DNA of 20,146 bases from an uncultured Eubacteriales bacterium (GCA_900540045.1 UQEF01000054.1:1-20146), one strand, 5' to 3'. Positions 1 through 7,324 are shown, counted from the first letter of the stretch. Numbers and translations: made by a program. Notes: a model not told the origin generated them from the sequence alone.

Positions 1-320
1 AGCAAAGATAATGCCGACTCACGCTCCAAACAAATTCCTGCTTCGGAGATGTTGCAGCCTCTTTCTACCAGAGGCCGGCGGCGTTTCTGATTGTGCAGGG
101 AGGATATCGCAGGGCGGTCGGCGCCCTGCGTCCATGGAATTGAATCGATTTGTCTGCCGCCCGGCGGGCTGTGACAAAGCAGCTGCGGGGCGGCTCCTTT
201 GTCATGCGCTGCAACGCCGGTGAAAAGATCCTTTTGGCCGAAGGGGCCAGGCATCGGTGGAAATCAGAGGTGCGGGGACCGGGATTGTTCCATAAGTTGC
301 AAAAAGTGACTCAAAGGACT
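1..320. other. Gene-free, hairpin-rich stretch
   Basis: I see no convincing gene here. The only small reading frame (11-223) has no ribosome binding site and an unremarkable composition. Four short inverted repeats are visible: 57-62/70-75 (GCCTCT/AGAGGC), 108-115/123-130 (CGCAGGGC/GCCCTGCG, 7-nt loop), 172-179/197-204 (TGACAAAG/CTTTGTCA, followed by an inner AGC/GCT pair) and 235-239/245-249 (TGGCC/GGCCA). None is followed by a T-tract on either strand, so they do not look like terminators. They could be part of a structured RNA or an untranslated region of a gene outside the window. I recognise no known riboswitch or ncRNA family. Confidence 0.4.
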
Positions 321-349
321 TTTTCATAGGGACGGCACGTTGATATAGT
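321..349 (+). promoter_or_regulatory. Putative promoter of the XRE regulator
   Basis: An extended -10 box, TGA-TATAGT (hexamer 344-349), has a weak -35 candidate TTTTCA at 321-326 with a 17-bp spacer. It lies 35 nt upstream of the ATG at 385. The -35 match is poor, so the call rests mainly on the -10 box and position. Confidence 0.4.
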
Positions 350-384
350 TAAACCATGTGTGACGCAAATGGGGGGAATCGACA

Positions 385-711
385 ATGGATTATGTGGATA
401 TGGGCAAGCGCGTGCGCAAGCAGCGGCAGCTGATCGGCCTGACGCAACAGGAGCTGGCGGAGCGGATCGGTGTGAGCACATCCTTTGTGGGGCATGTGGA
501 GCGCGGCACCCGCAAGGCCAGCCTGGAAACGCTGGTCGCGCTGTCCAATGCGCTGGGAGTCGGCGTGGACTATCTGCTGGCGGGAAGCCTGCAGAGCAGC
601 CCCGACGAGGAAAACCCCTCCGGCGCCATGGACCCCAATCGCCGCCTGGTCATTCGTGAAATCCTCAGCACCCTGCAGGAGCATCTCTCCGACTGGAGCC
701 CGGACGAATAA
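385..711 (+). CDS. Small XRE-family helix-turn-helix transcriptional regulator
   Basis: This 108-residue protein has an N-terminal XRE/Cro-type helix-turn-helix at about residues 7-62. The run GLTQQELAERIGVSTSFVGH is the typical helix 2-turn-helix 3 pattern, followed by ERGTRKASLETLVALSNALGV. The roughly 45-residue tail (DEENPSGAMDPNRRLVIREI...) is polar and has no recognisable ligand-binding domain. The ATG at 385 follows a G-rich stretch (GGGGGG at 371-376) that can act as a weak ribosome binding site. It is presumably a DNA-binding repressor or activator; its targets cannot be read from the sequence. Its stop lies five bases from the stop of the opposing dapB, so the two transcripts converge with no visible terminator between them. 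Family is clear, function is not. Confidence 0.88.
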   Translation: MDYVDMGKRVRKQRQLIGLTQQELAERIGVSTSFVGHVERGTRKASLETLVALSNALGVGVDYLLAGSLQSSPDEENPSGAMDPNRRLVIREILSTLQEHLSDWSPDE

Positions 712-716
712 GGCGG

Positions 717-1475
717 TCAAACGAGCATATCGCGTACCACATCTTGCATGGAGTAGAGTCCGGCAGGCTTGCCCAGCAGGTAGGCGGCAGCCTTGAGCGC
801 CCCCTGCGCAAACAGGGCGCGGCTTTCCGCACGGTGCGTCAGGATCACCTGTTCGCCGCTTCCGTAGAAGCCCACCTCGTGCTCGCCGGTGACGGTACCG
901 CCGCGCACCGCATGAATGCCCACCTCGCCGGCTGCGCGCTTCTGAGTGCGGCCGTGGCGCCCATAGACAGGGTTCGTTTCGGGCCCTTTTTCTTTTTGAA
1001 CGGATTCATAGAGCATCAGCGCGGTGCCGCTGGGACTGTCGGCCTTCATGCGGTGGTGCTTCTCCACGATTTCCACGTCGAAGCCCTCCAGGGTGCGCGC
1101 GGCCATGCTGACCAGCTCGCTGAGCACGTTCACCCCCAGGCTCATGTTGGCGCTGCGCAGCACCGGAAGGGTCTGCGCCGCCTCGCGGATGCTGCTCAGC
1201 TCCACATCGGTATAGCCCGTGGCGCACAGCACCACGGGCATGCGGCGGGTGAGCGCCGCCTGCAAAAGCTCCGGCAGCGCGTCCGGCCGGGAAAAATCAA
1301 TCAGCACATCGGCGTCCGCGGGGATGCGCTCATATCCCGTGACGATGGGAAACGCGGCCGCCTGGCCCGCGTAGGCCACATCCACGCCGCAGGCCACCTC
1401 TACGCCCGCGCCCTCCGCTGCCAGCGCCAGCTCGCGGCCCATGCGTCCCAACGCTCCGCCGATGATGATTTTCAT
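717..1475 (-). CDS. dapB: 4-hydroxy-tetrahydrodipicolinate reductase
   Basis: DapB reduces the DapA product with NAD(P)H to tetrahydrodipicolinate in the cytosol, the second committed step towards diaminopimelate and lysine. The 252-residue protein has the N-terminal nucleotide-binding motif GGALGRMGRE (residues 6-15; the usual form is GxxGRMG). It also has the family signature EKHHRMKADSPSGTA at 138-152, with the catalytic His pair, the Lys and the substrate-binding SGT. Length is close to the family's usual 240-270. I start it at the ATG at 1475 because AAGGAGG lies 9 nt upstream; an upstream in-frame start at 1508 would overlap dapA and lacks a site. It is last in the asd-dapA-dapB operon, 25 nt after dapA. 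Confidence 0.96.
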   Translation of the reverse strand: MKIIIGGALGRMGRELALAAEGAGVEVACGVDVAYAGQAAAFPIVTGYERIPADADVLIDFSRPDALPELLQAALTRRMPVVLCATGYTDVELSSIREAAQTLPVLRSANMSLGVNVLSELVSMAARTLEGFDVEIVEKHHRMKADSPSGTALMLYESVQKEKGPETNPVYGRHGRTQKRAAGEVGIHAVRGGTVTGEHEVGFYGSGEQVILTHRAESRALFAQGALKAAAYLLGKPAGLYSMQDVVRDMLV

Positions 1476-1500
1476 GCTCCCGTACCTCCTTATGCTTCGG

Positions 1501-2394
1501 TCAGGCAATCAGGATGCCCATCTGTACCAACGCCTCGCGCAGCTTGCGCTTGGTAGCCTCACCCGCGTCGATGAGCGGCAGGCGCAGCTCGCCCCCGCAC
1601 AGGCCGAGCAGTTCCATGGCGTACTTGCAGGGGATGGGGCTGACCTCGCTGAACAGGGCGCGCACCAGCGGCAGGCATTCGGTCTGCATGGTGAGCGCTT
1701 TCTCCGTCTTGCCGGAGAAATAGGCGCCGGTCATGCCGCTTACATAGGCGGGAGCCACATTGGCCAGCACCGAGATGACGCCCTCCGCGCCCAGCGCCAG
1801 CAGGGGATAGATCATGTCGTCGTTGCCGGAATAGAGGGTGAGACGGCCGCGCATCGCGCTGATCTTCTCCATCACGCGGGGAAGGTCGTAGCTGCTTTCC
1901 TTCAGGGCCACGAAGCGGCCGCTTTCCGCGAGCCGGTCGATGGTTTCAGGGGCGATGTCCAGGCCCGTGCGGCCGGGCACGTTGTAGAGCACAATGGGAA
2001 GTTCGGTGTGCTCGGCGATGGCCATGAAATGGGCGTAGAGCCCCTCCTGGGTCGTCTTGTTGTAGTAGGGGGTCACCACCAGCTGGGCCACGCAGCCCAG
2101 GCCGCGATAACGCCGCTCGGTGTCGATTACGGTCTGGGTGCAGTTGCTGCCCGTGCCGCAGATGACCGGCACGCGGCCGCGCGCGGCGGCGACCACCTCG
2201 CGGATGACCAGCTCGCGCTCGTCGGGGGTCAGCGTGGCGGGCTCGCCGGTGGTGCCGCAGGCGACGATGGCCGCCGTGCCGTTATCCACGTGCATTTCCA
2301 CCAGGCGGTGAAGGGCCTCCACGTCCACTTTGCCGCCCCGAAGGGGAGTGACCAGCGCCACCGCGCTGCCACGGAACAGGGGTTCATGCTTCAT
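1501..2394 (-). CDS. dapA: 4-hydroxy-tetrahydrodipicolinate synthase
   Basis: DapA condenses pyruvate with aspartate semialdehyde, the entry step of the diaminopimelate/lysine branch. The 297-residue (beta/alpha)8 protein shows GTTGEP at 47-52, the active-site Tyr137 in YNVPGRTG, and the Schiff-base Lys165 in ALKESS. SGND, typical of true DapA rather than related aldolases, follows further on. A TTG at 2400 is in frame, but the ribosome binding site GGGAGG sits 8 nt before the ATG at 2394 and only 2 nt before the TTG, so I use the ATG. It lies between asd (19-nt gap) and dapB, the order in which two of the three enzymes act. Other members of the DapA/NAL superfamily are unlikely given this context. 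Confidence 0.96.
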   Translation of the reverse strand: MKHEPLFRGSAVALVTPLRGGKVDVEALHRLVEMHVDNGTAAIVACGTTGEPATLTPDERELVIREVVAAARGRVPVICGTGSNCTQTVIDTERRYRGLGCVAQLVVTPYYNKTTQEGLYAHFMAIAEHTELPIVLYNVPGRTGLDIAPETIDRLAESGRFVALKESSYDLPRVMEKISAMRGRLTLYSGNDDMIYPLLALGAEGVISVLANVAPAYVSGMTGAYFSGKTEKALTMQTECLPLVRALFSEVSPIPCKYAMELLGLCGGELRLPLIDAGEATKRKLREALVQMGILIA

Positions 2395-2413
2395 GCTCAA
2401 AACCTCCCGTCAA

Positions 2414-3505
2414 TCAGAAAGCCTTGTGGGGAATGTATCCCAGCTTGCACAGGTACTCGGCGCTCAGCACGCCGCCGCCCGCCGCGCCGCGAAGGGTGTT
2501 GTGGCTGAGGCAGACGAATTTGTAATCCATCACCGGGTCCTCGCGCAGACGGCCCAGGCAGATGGCCATGCCGCCCTCGGTGTCCCGGTCCAGCCGGGTC
2601 TGGGGACGCGCGGGGTCCTCAAAGTAATGAAGGAACTTTTTCGGAGCGGAGGGCAGGTCCAGCCCCAGCGTGGCGGGCCTGCAGCTGTCCCAGCGCGCCA
2701 GAATCTCCTCGCGGGTGGGCTTGCGGCCGAACTTGACGCTCACCGCGGCCATATGCCCGTCGGAAGCGGCCACGCGCAGGCACTGGGCGCTGATGACCGG
2801 GGCTGTGGCGTCAATGATGGCCCCGTTTTCCACATGGCCGAAAATCTTGAGGGGCTCGCGCTCGCTCTTTTCGTCCTCGCCGCCGATGTAGGGGATGACG
2901 TTGTCGATCATCTCGGGCCAGGTTTCAAACGTCTTGCCCGCGCCGCTGATGGCCTGATAGGTGCATACCGTAACCGCCTTGGGCTCAAAGTCCAGAAGCG
3001 GCCACAGCGCGGGCACATAGCTCTGGATGGAGCAGTTGGGCTTGACGGCGATGAAGCCGGTATGCGTGCCCAGCCGCCGGCGCTGGGCCTCGATCACGGC
3101 GGCGTGCGCCCCGTTGATTTCAGGAATCAGCATGGGCACGTCGGGCGTATGGCGGTTGGCGCTGTTGTTGCTGATGACGGGCACCTCGGCCTTGGCATAG
3201 CGTTCCTCGAGGGCGCGGATCTCTTCCTTTTTCATATCCACGGCGCAGAACACAAAATCGACCTGCCGGGCTACGCTTTCCACGTCGGCGGCGTCCAGCA
3301 CCGTCAGCCGGCCGATGGCCGGGGGAACCGGCGTGCCGGGAAAGGCCCAGCGGCCCGCCACCGCCTCGGCGTAAGGCTTTCCGGCACTGCGGCTGGAAGC
3401 CGCCACGCACGTGACCTTGAACCAGGGATGCTCCTTCAAAAGCAGCGTGAACCGCTGCCCAACCATGCCCGTTGCGCCGATGATGCCGACCCGATATTCC
3501 TGCAT
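2414..3505 (-). CDS. asd: Aspartate-semialdehyde dehydrogenase, archaeal/fungal-type subfamily
   Basis: Asd reduces aspartyl phosphate to aspartate semialdehyde with NADPH, supplying lysine/diaminopimelate and threonine/methionine synthesis. The 363-residue protein starts with the Rossmann motif GATGMVGQRF (residues 10-19). The catalytic Cys158 is in VKPNCSIQ, the substrate loop is YQAISGAGKTF (183-193), and the active-site His251 is in DGHMAAVSVKF. Length and the KPNCSIQ context fit the archaeal/yeast-type Asd better than the E. coli type. It is the first gene of asd-dapA-dapB. The leader from the predicted start point to the ATG is about 105 nt, and I recognise no lysine riboswitch in it. 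The ribosome binding site is weak (GCGGGG 8-9 nt before the ATG), so the exact start is slightly uncertain. Confidence 0.95.
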   Translation of the reverse strand: MQEYRVGIIGATGMVGQRFTLLLKEHPWFKVTCVAASSRSAGKPYAEAVAGRWAFPGTPVPPAIGRLTVLDAADVESVARQVDFVFCAVDMKKEEIRALEERYAKAEVPVISNNSANRHTPDVPMLIPEINGAHAAVIEAQRRRLGTHTGFIAVKPNCSIQSYVPALWPLLDFEPKAVTVCTYQAISGAGKTFETWPEMIDNVIPYIGGEDEKSEREPLKIFGHVENGAIIDATAPVISAQCLRVAASDGHMAAVSVKFGRKPTREEILARWDSCRPATLGLDLPSAPKKFLHYFEDPARPQTRLDRDTEGGMAICLGRLREDPVMDYKFVCLSHNTLRGAAGGGVLSAEYLCKLGYIPHKAF

Positions 3506-3618
3506 GACGAAACCCCGCTTCCTTGCTCAGTAATCCATAAAAACAGGTTTCCCAAACGGTGCGCGCCTTATCAGCATATGCCGCCGGACGCGCCGGGTGA
3601 CGCCGGGAAAGATACCTA

Positions 3619-3647
3619 AGGATACCATGACGGGGAACAGATGTCAA
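3619..3647 (-). promoter_or_regulatory. Promoter of asd-dapA-dapB
   Basis: On the minus strand TTGACA (3647-3642) is followed by a 17-bp spacer and TATCCT (3624-3619), a near-consensus sigma-A promoter. Transcription would start near 3612 and read into asd. It is back to back with the promoter at 3661-3689; the two -35 boxes are 13 bp apart. Confidence 0.75.
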
Positions 3648-3660
3648 TTCCGGGGCGCGC

Positions 3661-3689
3661 TTTACAAAAGCCGCGGCATATGCTATGAT
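3661..3689 (+). promoter_or_regulatory. Promoter of the ECF S component operon
   Basis: TTTACA (3661-3666), a 17-bp spacer ending in TGC (extended -10) and TATGAT (3684-3689) form a strong sigma-A promoter. The predicted start point near 3696 gives a leader of about 104 nt. That leader can fold: AAGCCC (3695-3700) pairs with GGGCTT (3755-3760) around an inner hairpin TCCTTC-CGAA-GAAGGA (3736-3751). Confidence 0.75.
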
Positions 3690-3799
3690 ACCTCAAGCCC
3701 TTTGCTGCACACGGATGTCACGAAGGCGCCGTTCTTCCTTCCGAAGAAGGATCTGGGCTTTTGGGCGACCATGCAACTGCAAAGGAAGGAATTCAAAAA

Positions 3800-4342
3800 A
3801 TGAAGAAAAACCACATGATCCGACTGGTGTTGTCGGCCCTGTTTCTGGCCATCGGCTTTGTGCTGCCCTTTCTGACGGGGCAGATTCCGGAGGTGGGCAG
3901 CATGCTGCTGCCCCTGCACCTGCCCGCCCTGATTTGCGGGTTTGTGTGCGGGTGGCCGTGGGGGCTGCTGGTGGGTTTTGTGCTGCCCATTGCGCGCAGC
4001 CTGCTGTTTGGCATGCCGCCGCTGGTGCCCACGGCGCTGGCCATGGCCTTTGAGATGGCCGGATACGGTGCGGTGGCGGGCCTTTTGTACCAGCGCCTGC
4101 GGCCGGGCCGGGGACGCGTGTATGTGGCGCTGATCGGCGCCATGCTGGCGGGGCGCGCGGTATGGGGGCTGGCCAGCTGGCTGATCTACGCGCTTTTGAC
4201 GCAGAGCCGCTTTGCGCTGGCCGCGTTCTGGATGGGCGGCTTTGTCAACGCATGGCCGGGCATGGTGCTGCAGGTGGTGCTGGTTCCGCTGATCGTGATG
4301 GCGCTGGAACGCGCCCGGCTGATTCCGCTGAAGGAGAAGTAA
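3800..4342 (+). CDS. ECF transporter S component, substrate unknown
   Basis: This 180-residue, strongly hydrophobic membrane protein is the size of an energy-coupling factor substrate-binding subunit (S component). These bind a vitamin or other micronutrient and work with a shared EcfA-A'-T module, which is not encoded here. About six hydrophobic segments are visible, with stretches characteristic of the family: LPLHLPALICGFVCGWPWGL (residues 36-55) and then RSLLFGMPPLVPTALAMAFE. The ATG at 3800 is preceded by AAGGA with a 9-nt gap; upstream in-frame codons lack a site. It opens a five-gene operon and lies 10 nt before a P-loop kinase-like gene, which hints at uptake followed by phosphorylation of a salvaged compound. 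Substrate specificity cannot be assigned from the sequence. Confidence 0.85.
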   Translation: MKKNHMIRLVLSALFLAIGFVLPFLTGQIPEVGSMLLPLHLPALICGFVCGWPWGLLVGFVLPIARSLLFGMPPLVPTALAMAFEMAGYGAVAGLLYQRLRPGRGRVYVALIGAMLAGRAVWGLASWLIYALLTQSRFALAAFWMGGFVNAWPGMVLQVVLVPLIVMALERARLIPLKEK

Positions 4343-4352
4343 GGCGACGGGT

Positions 4353-5414
4353 ATGGAAAAGACGCTTTTGAAAAAGCGAATGAGAGAGACTCCGCAAATG
4401 GAGCCCGTGGACGCAGTCAAGCTCGTGTATCAGAGCGCGTTTGGCTGCGGCCATCTTTTATCGGAAAACTGCGCGCGCCGGGTTGCTGAGGAGCTGGCGC
4501 GCACGCCCGCGCGCGGGGACGTGCCGGTGGGTACGCCCATTGGGAACAGGCTGTGCCGGCTGAACCTGGCGGCGCCCGCGGTGCAAAAGCTGCCGCCGGG
4601 GAGAATCGCGGACATGATGCGGGTGACCATGGCGCAGCCCCTGGGCGGCGAGGCGGCAATGAATGCCGGGCTGGAAGCGCTGCGGGAGCTGGCCCGCGCG
4701 GGGGAAGCGCCGTTCTCGCCGGAAAGCCTGGAGGCTTTTCTCGGCGGCTGGGACGGACATACGCCCGTGAGCCACAGCGAGGCATACCGGGCGGCCTACG
4801 CCCCGGCCTACCGCGTGGTGCGCGAGGACCTGGGGACGCTGGTGCCCGCAGTGGTACGAATTGAGCGGAAGCTGGCCGAGGGCGGACGCGCGCTGGCAGT
4901 GCTGGACGGGCCCTGCGGGTCGGGCAAGAGCACGCTGGCGGATGCGCTGGCCGCACTGTACCATACGCAGCCCATCCGCATGGATGACTTCTTTTTGCCT
5001 CCGGCGATGCGCACGGAGCAGCGGCTCACGCAGCCGGGGGGCAACGTGCATTACGAACGCTTCCGGGAGGAAGTCCTCGCGGGCCTGATGCGCGGCGGCG
5101 ACGTGGCCTACCGCCGGTATGACTGCCAGAGCGGCGCCTGGCTGGACCGTGTGCACCGCGCCGCGCCGGTGACGGTGATCGAAGGCAGCTACAGCCATCA
5201 CCCGGCCTTTGCGCAGGCGTACGGCGCGCTTGGCGCCCTGCGCATCTTCGTCCACACGGCGGAGGAAGAAAGGATGGAACGCCTGCGCGCACGGGAGGGA
5301 GAGCGGTTTTTTACCTTTGAAACCCGGTGGATTCCTCTTGAAAAAAGCTACCTGGAGGCGTATGATATCAAAAGTGGGGCGGATATCGCCCTGGAGAGCC
5401 AGCCATGGGCCTGA
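4353..5414 (+). CDS. Two-domain protein: unassigned N-terminal domain plus uridine-kinase-like P-loop domain
   Basis: The 353-residue protein has two parts. Residues 1-165 form a mostly helical domain I do not recognise, with a YQSAFGCGHLL motif near 26-36. Residues 180-345 are a P-loop NTPase of the uridine kinase/phosphoribulokinase type: Walker A GPCGSGKST (186-194), a substrate-loop DDFF (210-213, compare DDFY in uridine kinases), YRRYDCQS (253-260) and VIEGSY (275-280). The C-terminus has the Arg-rich lid-like stretch ERMERLRAREGERFF. It probably phosphorylates a small molecule such as a nucleoside or vitamin-like compound. Lying directly behind the S component, it may act on that transporter's substrate; this is inference. 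The ribosome binding site is weak (AAGG 8-9 nt upstream), so translational coupling with the preceding gene is plausible. Confidence 0.75.
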   Translation: MEKTLLKKRMRETPQMEPVDAVKLVYQSAFGCGHLLSENCARRVAEELARTPARGDVPVGTPIGNRLCRLNLAAPAVQKLPPGRIADMMRVTMAQPLGGEAAMNAGLEALRELARAGEAPFSPESLEAFLGGWDGHTPVSHSEAYRAAYAPAYRVVREDLGTLVPAVVRIERKLAEGGRALAVLDGPCGSGKSTLADALAALYHTQPIRMDDFFLPPAMRTEQRLTQPGGNVHYERFREEVLAGLMRGGDVAYRRYDCQSGAWLDRVHRAAPVTVIEGSYSHHPAFAQAYGALGALRIFVHTAEEERMERLRAREGERFFTFETRWIPLEKSYLEAYDIKSGADIALESQPWA

Positions 5415-5440
5415 CCGGCCCGGCGCAGAGGGGGAACCGC

Positions 5441-5893
5441 ATGCGGCTTTTGGTGATTGACGGGCAGGGCGGCGGCGTGGGCAAGAGCCTGATCGCCGCT
5501 GTGAAGCGGCTTGCGCCCGAACAGGCGGTGATCGCCGCGGGCACCAACGCGCAGGCCACCGCGGCCATGCTGCGGGCGGGCGCGGACCTGGGCGCCACCG
5601 GCGAAAGCGCCATCCGTTACCAATGCCGCCGTGCCGACGTGATCGCCGGCGTGACGGGCATTTTGCATGCCAACGCCATGCTGGGTGAGATTTCGCCGGC
5701 CATTGCGGCGGCGGTGAGCCTGAGTGAGGCACAAAAGGTGCTGGTGCCCCTGGAACGCTGCGGACTGAGAATCGCGGGCGTGGGCAAGCAGCCGCTGGAC
5801 AGCCTGATCCGTGAGGCGGCGCGCATGATCTGCGCGCTTTGCGGCTATCCTGTGGACGGCTCCGAACAACAAAAAAGAGGGGAATCAACATGA
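5441..5893 (+). CDS. DUF3842 family protein
   Basis: This 150-residue protein matches the DUF3842 pattern: an N-terminal VIDGQGGGVGKSLI that resembles a nucleotide-binding glycine loop, then GTNAQATAAMLRAGADLGATGESAI, then HANAMLGEISPAIAAAV. Its function is unknown; the family is common in Clostridia. The ATG at 5441 has GAGGGGG ending 7 nt upstream, whereas the earlier in-frame ATG at 5405 overlaps the preceding gene and has no site. Its stop overlaps the start of the following Mrp-type gene (ATGA), implying translational coupling and perhaps a linked role. The glycine-rich start suggests a dinucleotide or nucleotide ligand, but this is not demonstrated. Confidence 0.85.
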   Translation: MRLLVIDGQGGGVGKSLIAAVKRLAPEQAVIAAGTNAQATAAMLRAGADLGATGESAIRYQCRRADVIAGVTGILHANAMLGEISPAIAAAVSLSEAQKVLVPLERCGLRIAGVGKQPLDSLIREAARMICALCGYPVDGSEQQKRGEST

Positions 5894-6732
5894 GCGAATG
5901 TACGCACGATTGTTCCACCTGCAGCCAGAGCTGCGGCAATCGCACCGAGCCGGAAAGCCTGCTGGCCAAGCCGCATGAGCTGTCGCATATCAAAAAGGTG
6001 ATCGGCGTGTGCAGCGGCAAGGGCGGCGTGGGCAAGAGCCTGGTCACCTCCCTGCTGGCGGTGCTGGCGCAGCGCCAGGGCCTCAAGACAGGCATCCTGG
6101 ACGCGGACATCACCGGTCCGTCCATTCCCAAGGCGTTTGGCATCAAGGAAAAGGCCATGGGCACCGACACGGGCATTCTGCCGGTCAAGACCAGGACGGG
6201 CATCGACGTGATGAGCCTGAACCTGCTTCTGGACAACGACTCCGATCCCGTCGTCTGGCGCGGGCCGGTCATCGCGGGCGCGGTGGGCCAGTTCTGGACC
6301 GACGTGATCTGGGGCGACAAGGATGTGCTGTTCATCGATATGCCTCCGGGAACGGGCGACGTGATGCTCACCGTGTTCCAGACCATTCCCGTGGATGGCG
6401 TGATTCTGGTTTCCACCCCGCAGGAGCTGGTGGAGATGATCGTGGAAAAGGCGCTCAAGATGGCCGGGATGATGGAGATTCCCGTCATGGCGCTGGTGGA
6501 GAACATGAGTTATGTCGCATGCCCCGACTGCGGCAAGCATGTGGAGCTGTTCGGCAAGAGCCATGTGGCGGAGATCGCCCAGCGCTACAACATTCCGCTC
6601 ACGGCCCAGCTGCCCATTGATCCCAAGCTGGCGGCCGGGATTGACAAGGGCATGATCGAGCTGTTTAACGGCGACTGGCTGGACAAGATCGCCGACGCCG
6701 TATACGAGCTGCCCGCCAGAGCCGGCAAGTAA
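5890..6732 (+). CDS. Mrp/NBP35-type iron-sulfur carrier P-loop ATPase
   Basis: Members of this family (Mrp, ApbC, NBP35) carry or insert Fe-S clusters in the cytosol. The 280-residue protein has the deviant Walker A GKGGVGKS at 43-50, the switch motif DADITGPSIP (71-80), FIDMPPGTGD (148-157), and the C-terminal CPDC at 211-214 that bridges a shared [4Fe-4S] cluster between subunits. In addition there is a cysteine cluster at the very N-terminus, C4-X3-C8-X2-C11-X3-C15, which could hold a second cluster as in NBP35 proteins, although the spacing differs from the eukaryotic one. The start ATG at 5890 overlaps the DUF3842 stop and has GAGGGG 7 nt upstream. Eleven nt downstream lies another cysteine-rich protein gene. 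Confidence 0.93.
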   Translation: MSECTHDCSTCSQSCGNRTEPESLLAKPHELSHIKKVIGVCSGKGGVGKSLVTSLLAVLAQRQGLKTGILDADITGPSIPKAFGIKEKAMGTDTGILPVKTRTGIDVMSLNLLLDNDSDPVVWRGPVIAGAVGQFWTDVIWGDKDVLFIDMPPGTGDVMLTVFQTIPVDGVILVSTPQELVEMIVEKALKMAGMMEIPVMALVENMSYVACPDCGKHVELFGKSHVAEIAQRYNIPLTAQLPIDPKLAAGIDKGMIELFNGDWLDKIADAVYELPARAGK

Positions 6733-6743
6733 GGAGGCATCTC

Positions 6744-7241
6744 ATGCGCATCGACAGGGAGGAAAAGGCGGCGCGCGCCGAGGCGCTGTTTCGCGAGGGG
6801 TATAACTGCGCGCAGAGCGTGGTGCTGGCCTACGCGGAGGAAATGGGGCTGGAGATGAAAACGGCGGCCCGCCTGTCCAGCGGATTTGGCGGCGGCGTGG
6901 GCGGCCTGCGCGGCATATGTGGAGCGGTCAGCGGCATGGCCATGGTCTACGGCATGCTGCGCGGCTATGACCGGCCGGAAGAAAAAGCGGGCAAGAAGGC
7001 AGAGTATGCCGCCATTCAGCGCATGGCCAACCGCTTCCGCGAAGCGGAGGAGGCGATCGACTGCCGTCCGCTGCTGGAGCGCGCGGGCATTGATCCCTCG
7101 AATATGCCCAGCGAGCGGGACCCCGAATATTATGCGAAGCGGCCCTGCCCGCGCCTGGTGCGGGAAGCCGCCGCGATTTTGGCTGACGAGCTCAGTGCGC
7201 AAGGCTTTGGCGCGCCGTCCCAAACCCCGGCAGGGGCCTGA
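6744..7241 (+). CDS. C_GCAxxG_C_C family protein (putative redox protein)
   Basis: The 165-residue protein carries the four-part cysteine pattern that defines the family: GYNCAQSV (residues 19-26), GLRGICGAVSG (54-64), IDCRPLL (104-110) and RPCPRLV (132-138). The family is widespread in anaerobes and presumed to be redox-active or metal/cluster-binding, but its reaction is not known. GGAGG lies 7 nt before the ATG at 6744, and the gene follows the Mrp-type ATPase by 11 nt. Being last behind an Fe-S carrier makes an Fe-S or redox role plausible. The final dozen residues (APSQTPAGA) look like an unstructured tail. The operon ends at the hairpin at 7273-7310. Confidence 0.88.
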   Translation: MRIDREEKAARAEALFREGYNCAQSVVLAYAEEMGLEMKTAARLSSGFGGGVGGLRGICGAVSGMAMVYGMLRGYDRPEEKAGKKAEYAAIQRMANRFREAEEAIDCRPLLERAGIDPSNMPSERDPEYYAKRPCPRLVREAAAILADELSAQGFGAPSQTPAGA

Positions 7242-7272
7242 GGCTCCTGTACCCCGCCTTGATCGGCATGCA

Positions 7273-7310
7273 AAACGCCCCGGACCGCATTCGCGCGGTT
7301 CGGGGCGTTT
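7273..7310. terminator. Bidirectional terminator between convergent operons
   Basis: A 16-bp stem (7273-7288 with 7295-7310, one G-T pair, 6-nt loop) is GC-rich inside and flanked by A's on the left arm and T's on the right arm. It can terminate the Mrp operon from the left and the lsr/fucU transcript from the right. It lies 31 nt after one stop codon and 14 nt from the other. Confidence 0.85.
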
Positions 7311-7324
7311 GTCTGCGCGGAGGC

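Noticed and set aside
11..223. 70-codon frame at the left edge
   Set aside because: No ribosome binding site or promoter, contains the hairpins described, and no recognisable protein features.
266..274. AGAGGTGCG, reminiscent of the conserved start of lysine riboswitches, near a lysine operon
   Set aside because: It is on the plus strand ahead of the XRE gene rather than asd-dapA-dapB, and the other conserved lysine-riboswitch blocks are not present.
4458..6506. 682-codon minus-strand open frame
   Set aside because: It is antisense to the kinase-like, DUF3842 and Mrp genes, with Arg/Pro/Ser-rich low-complexity translation and no conserved domain.
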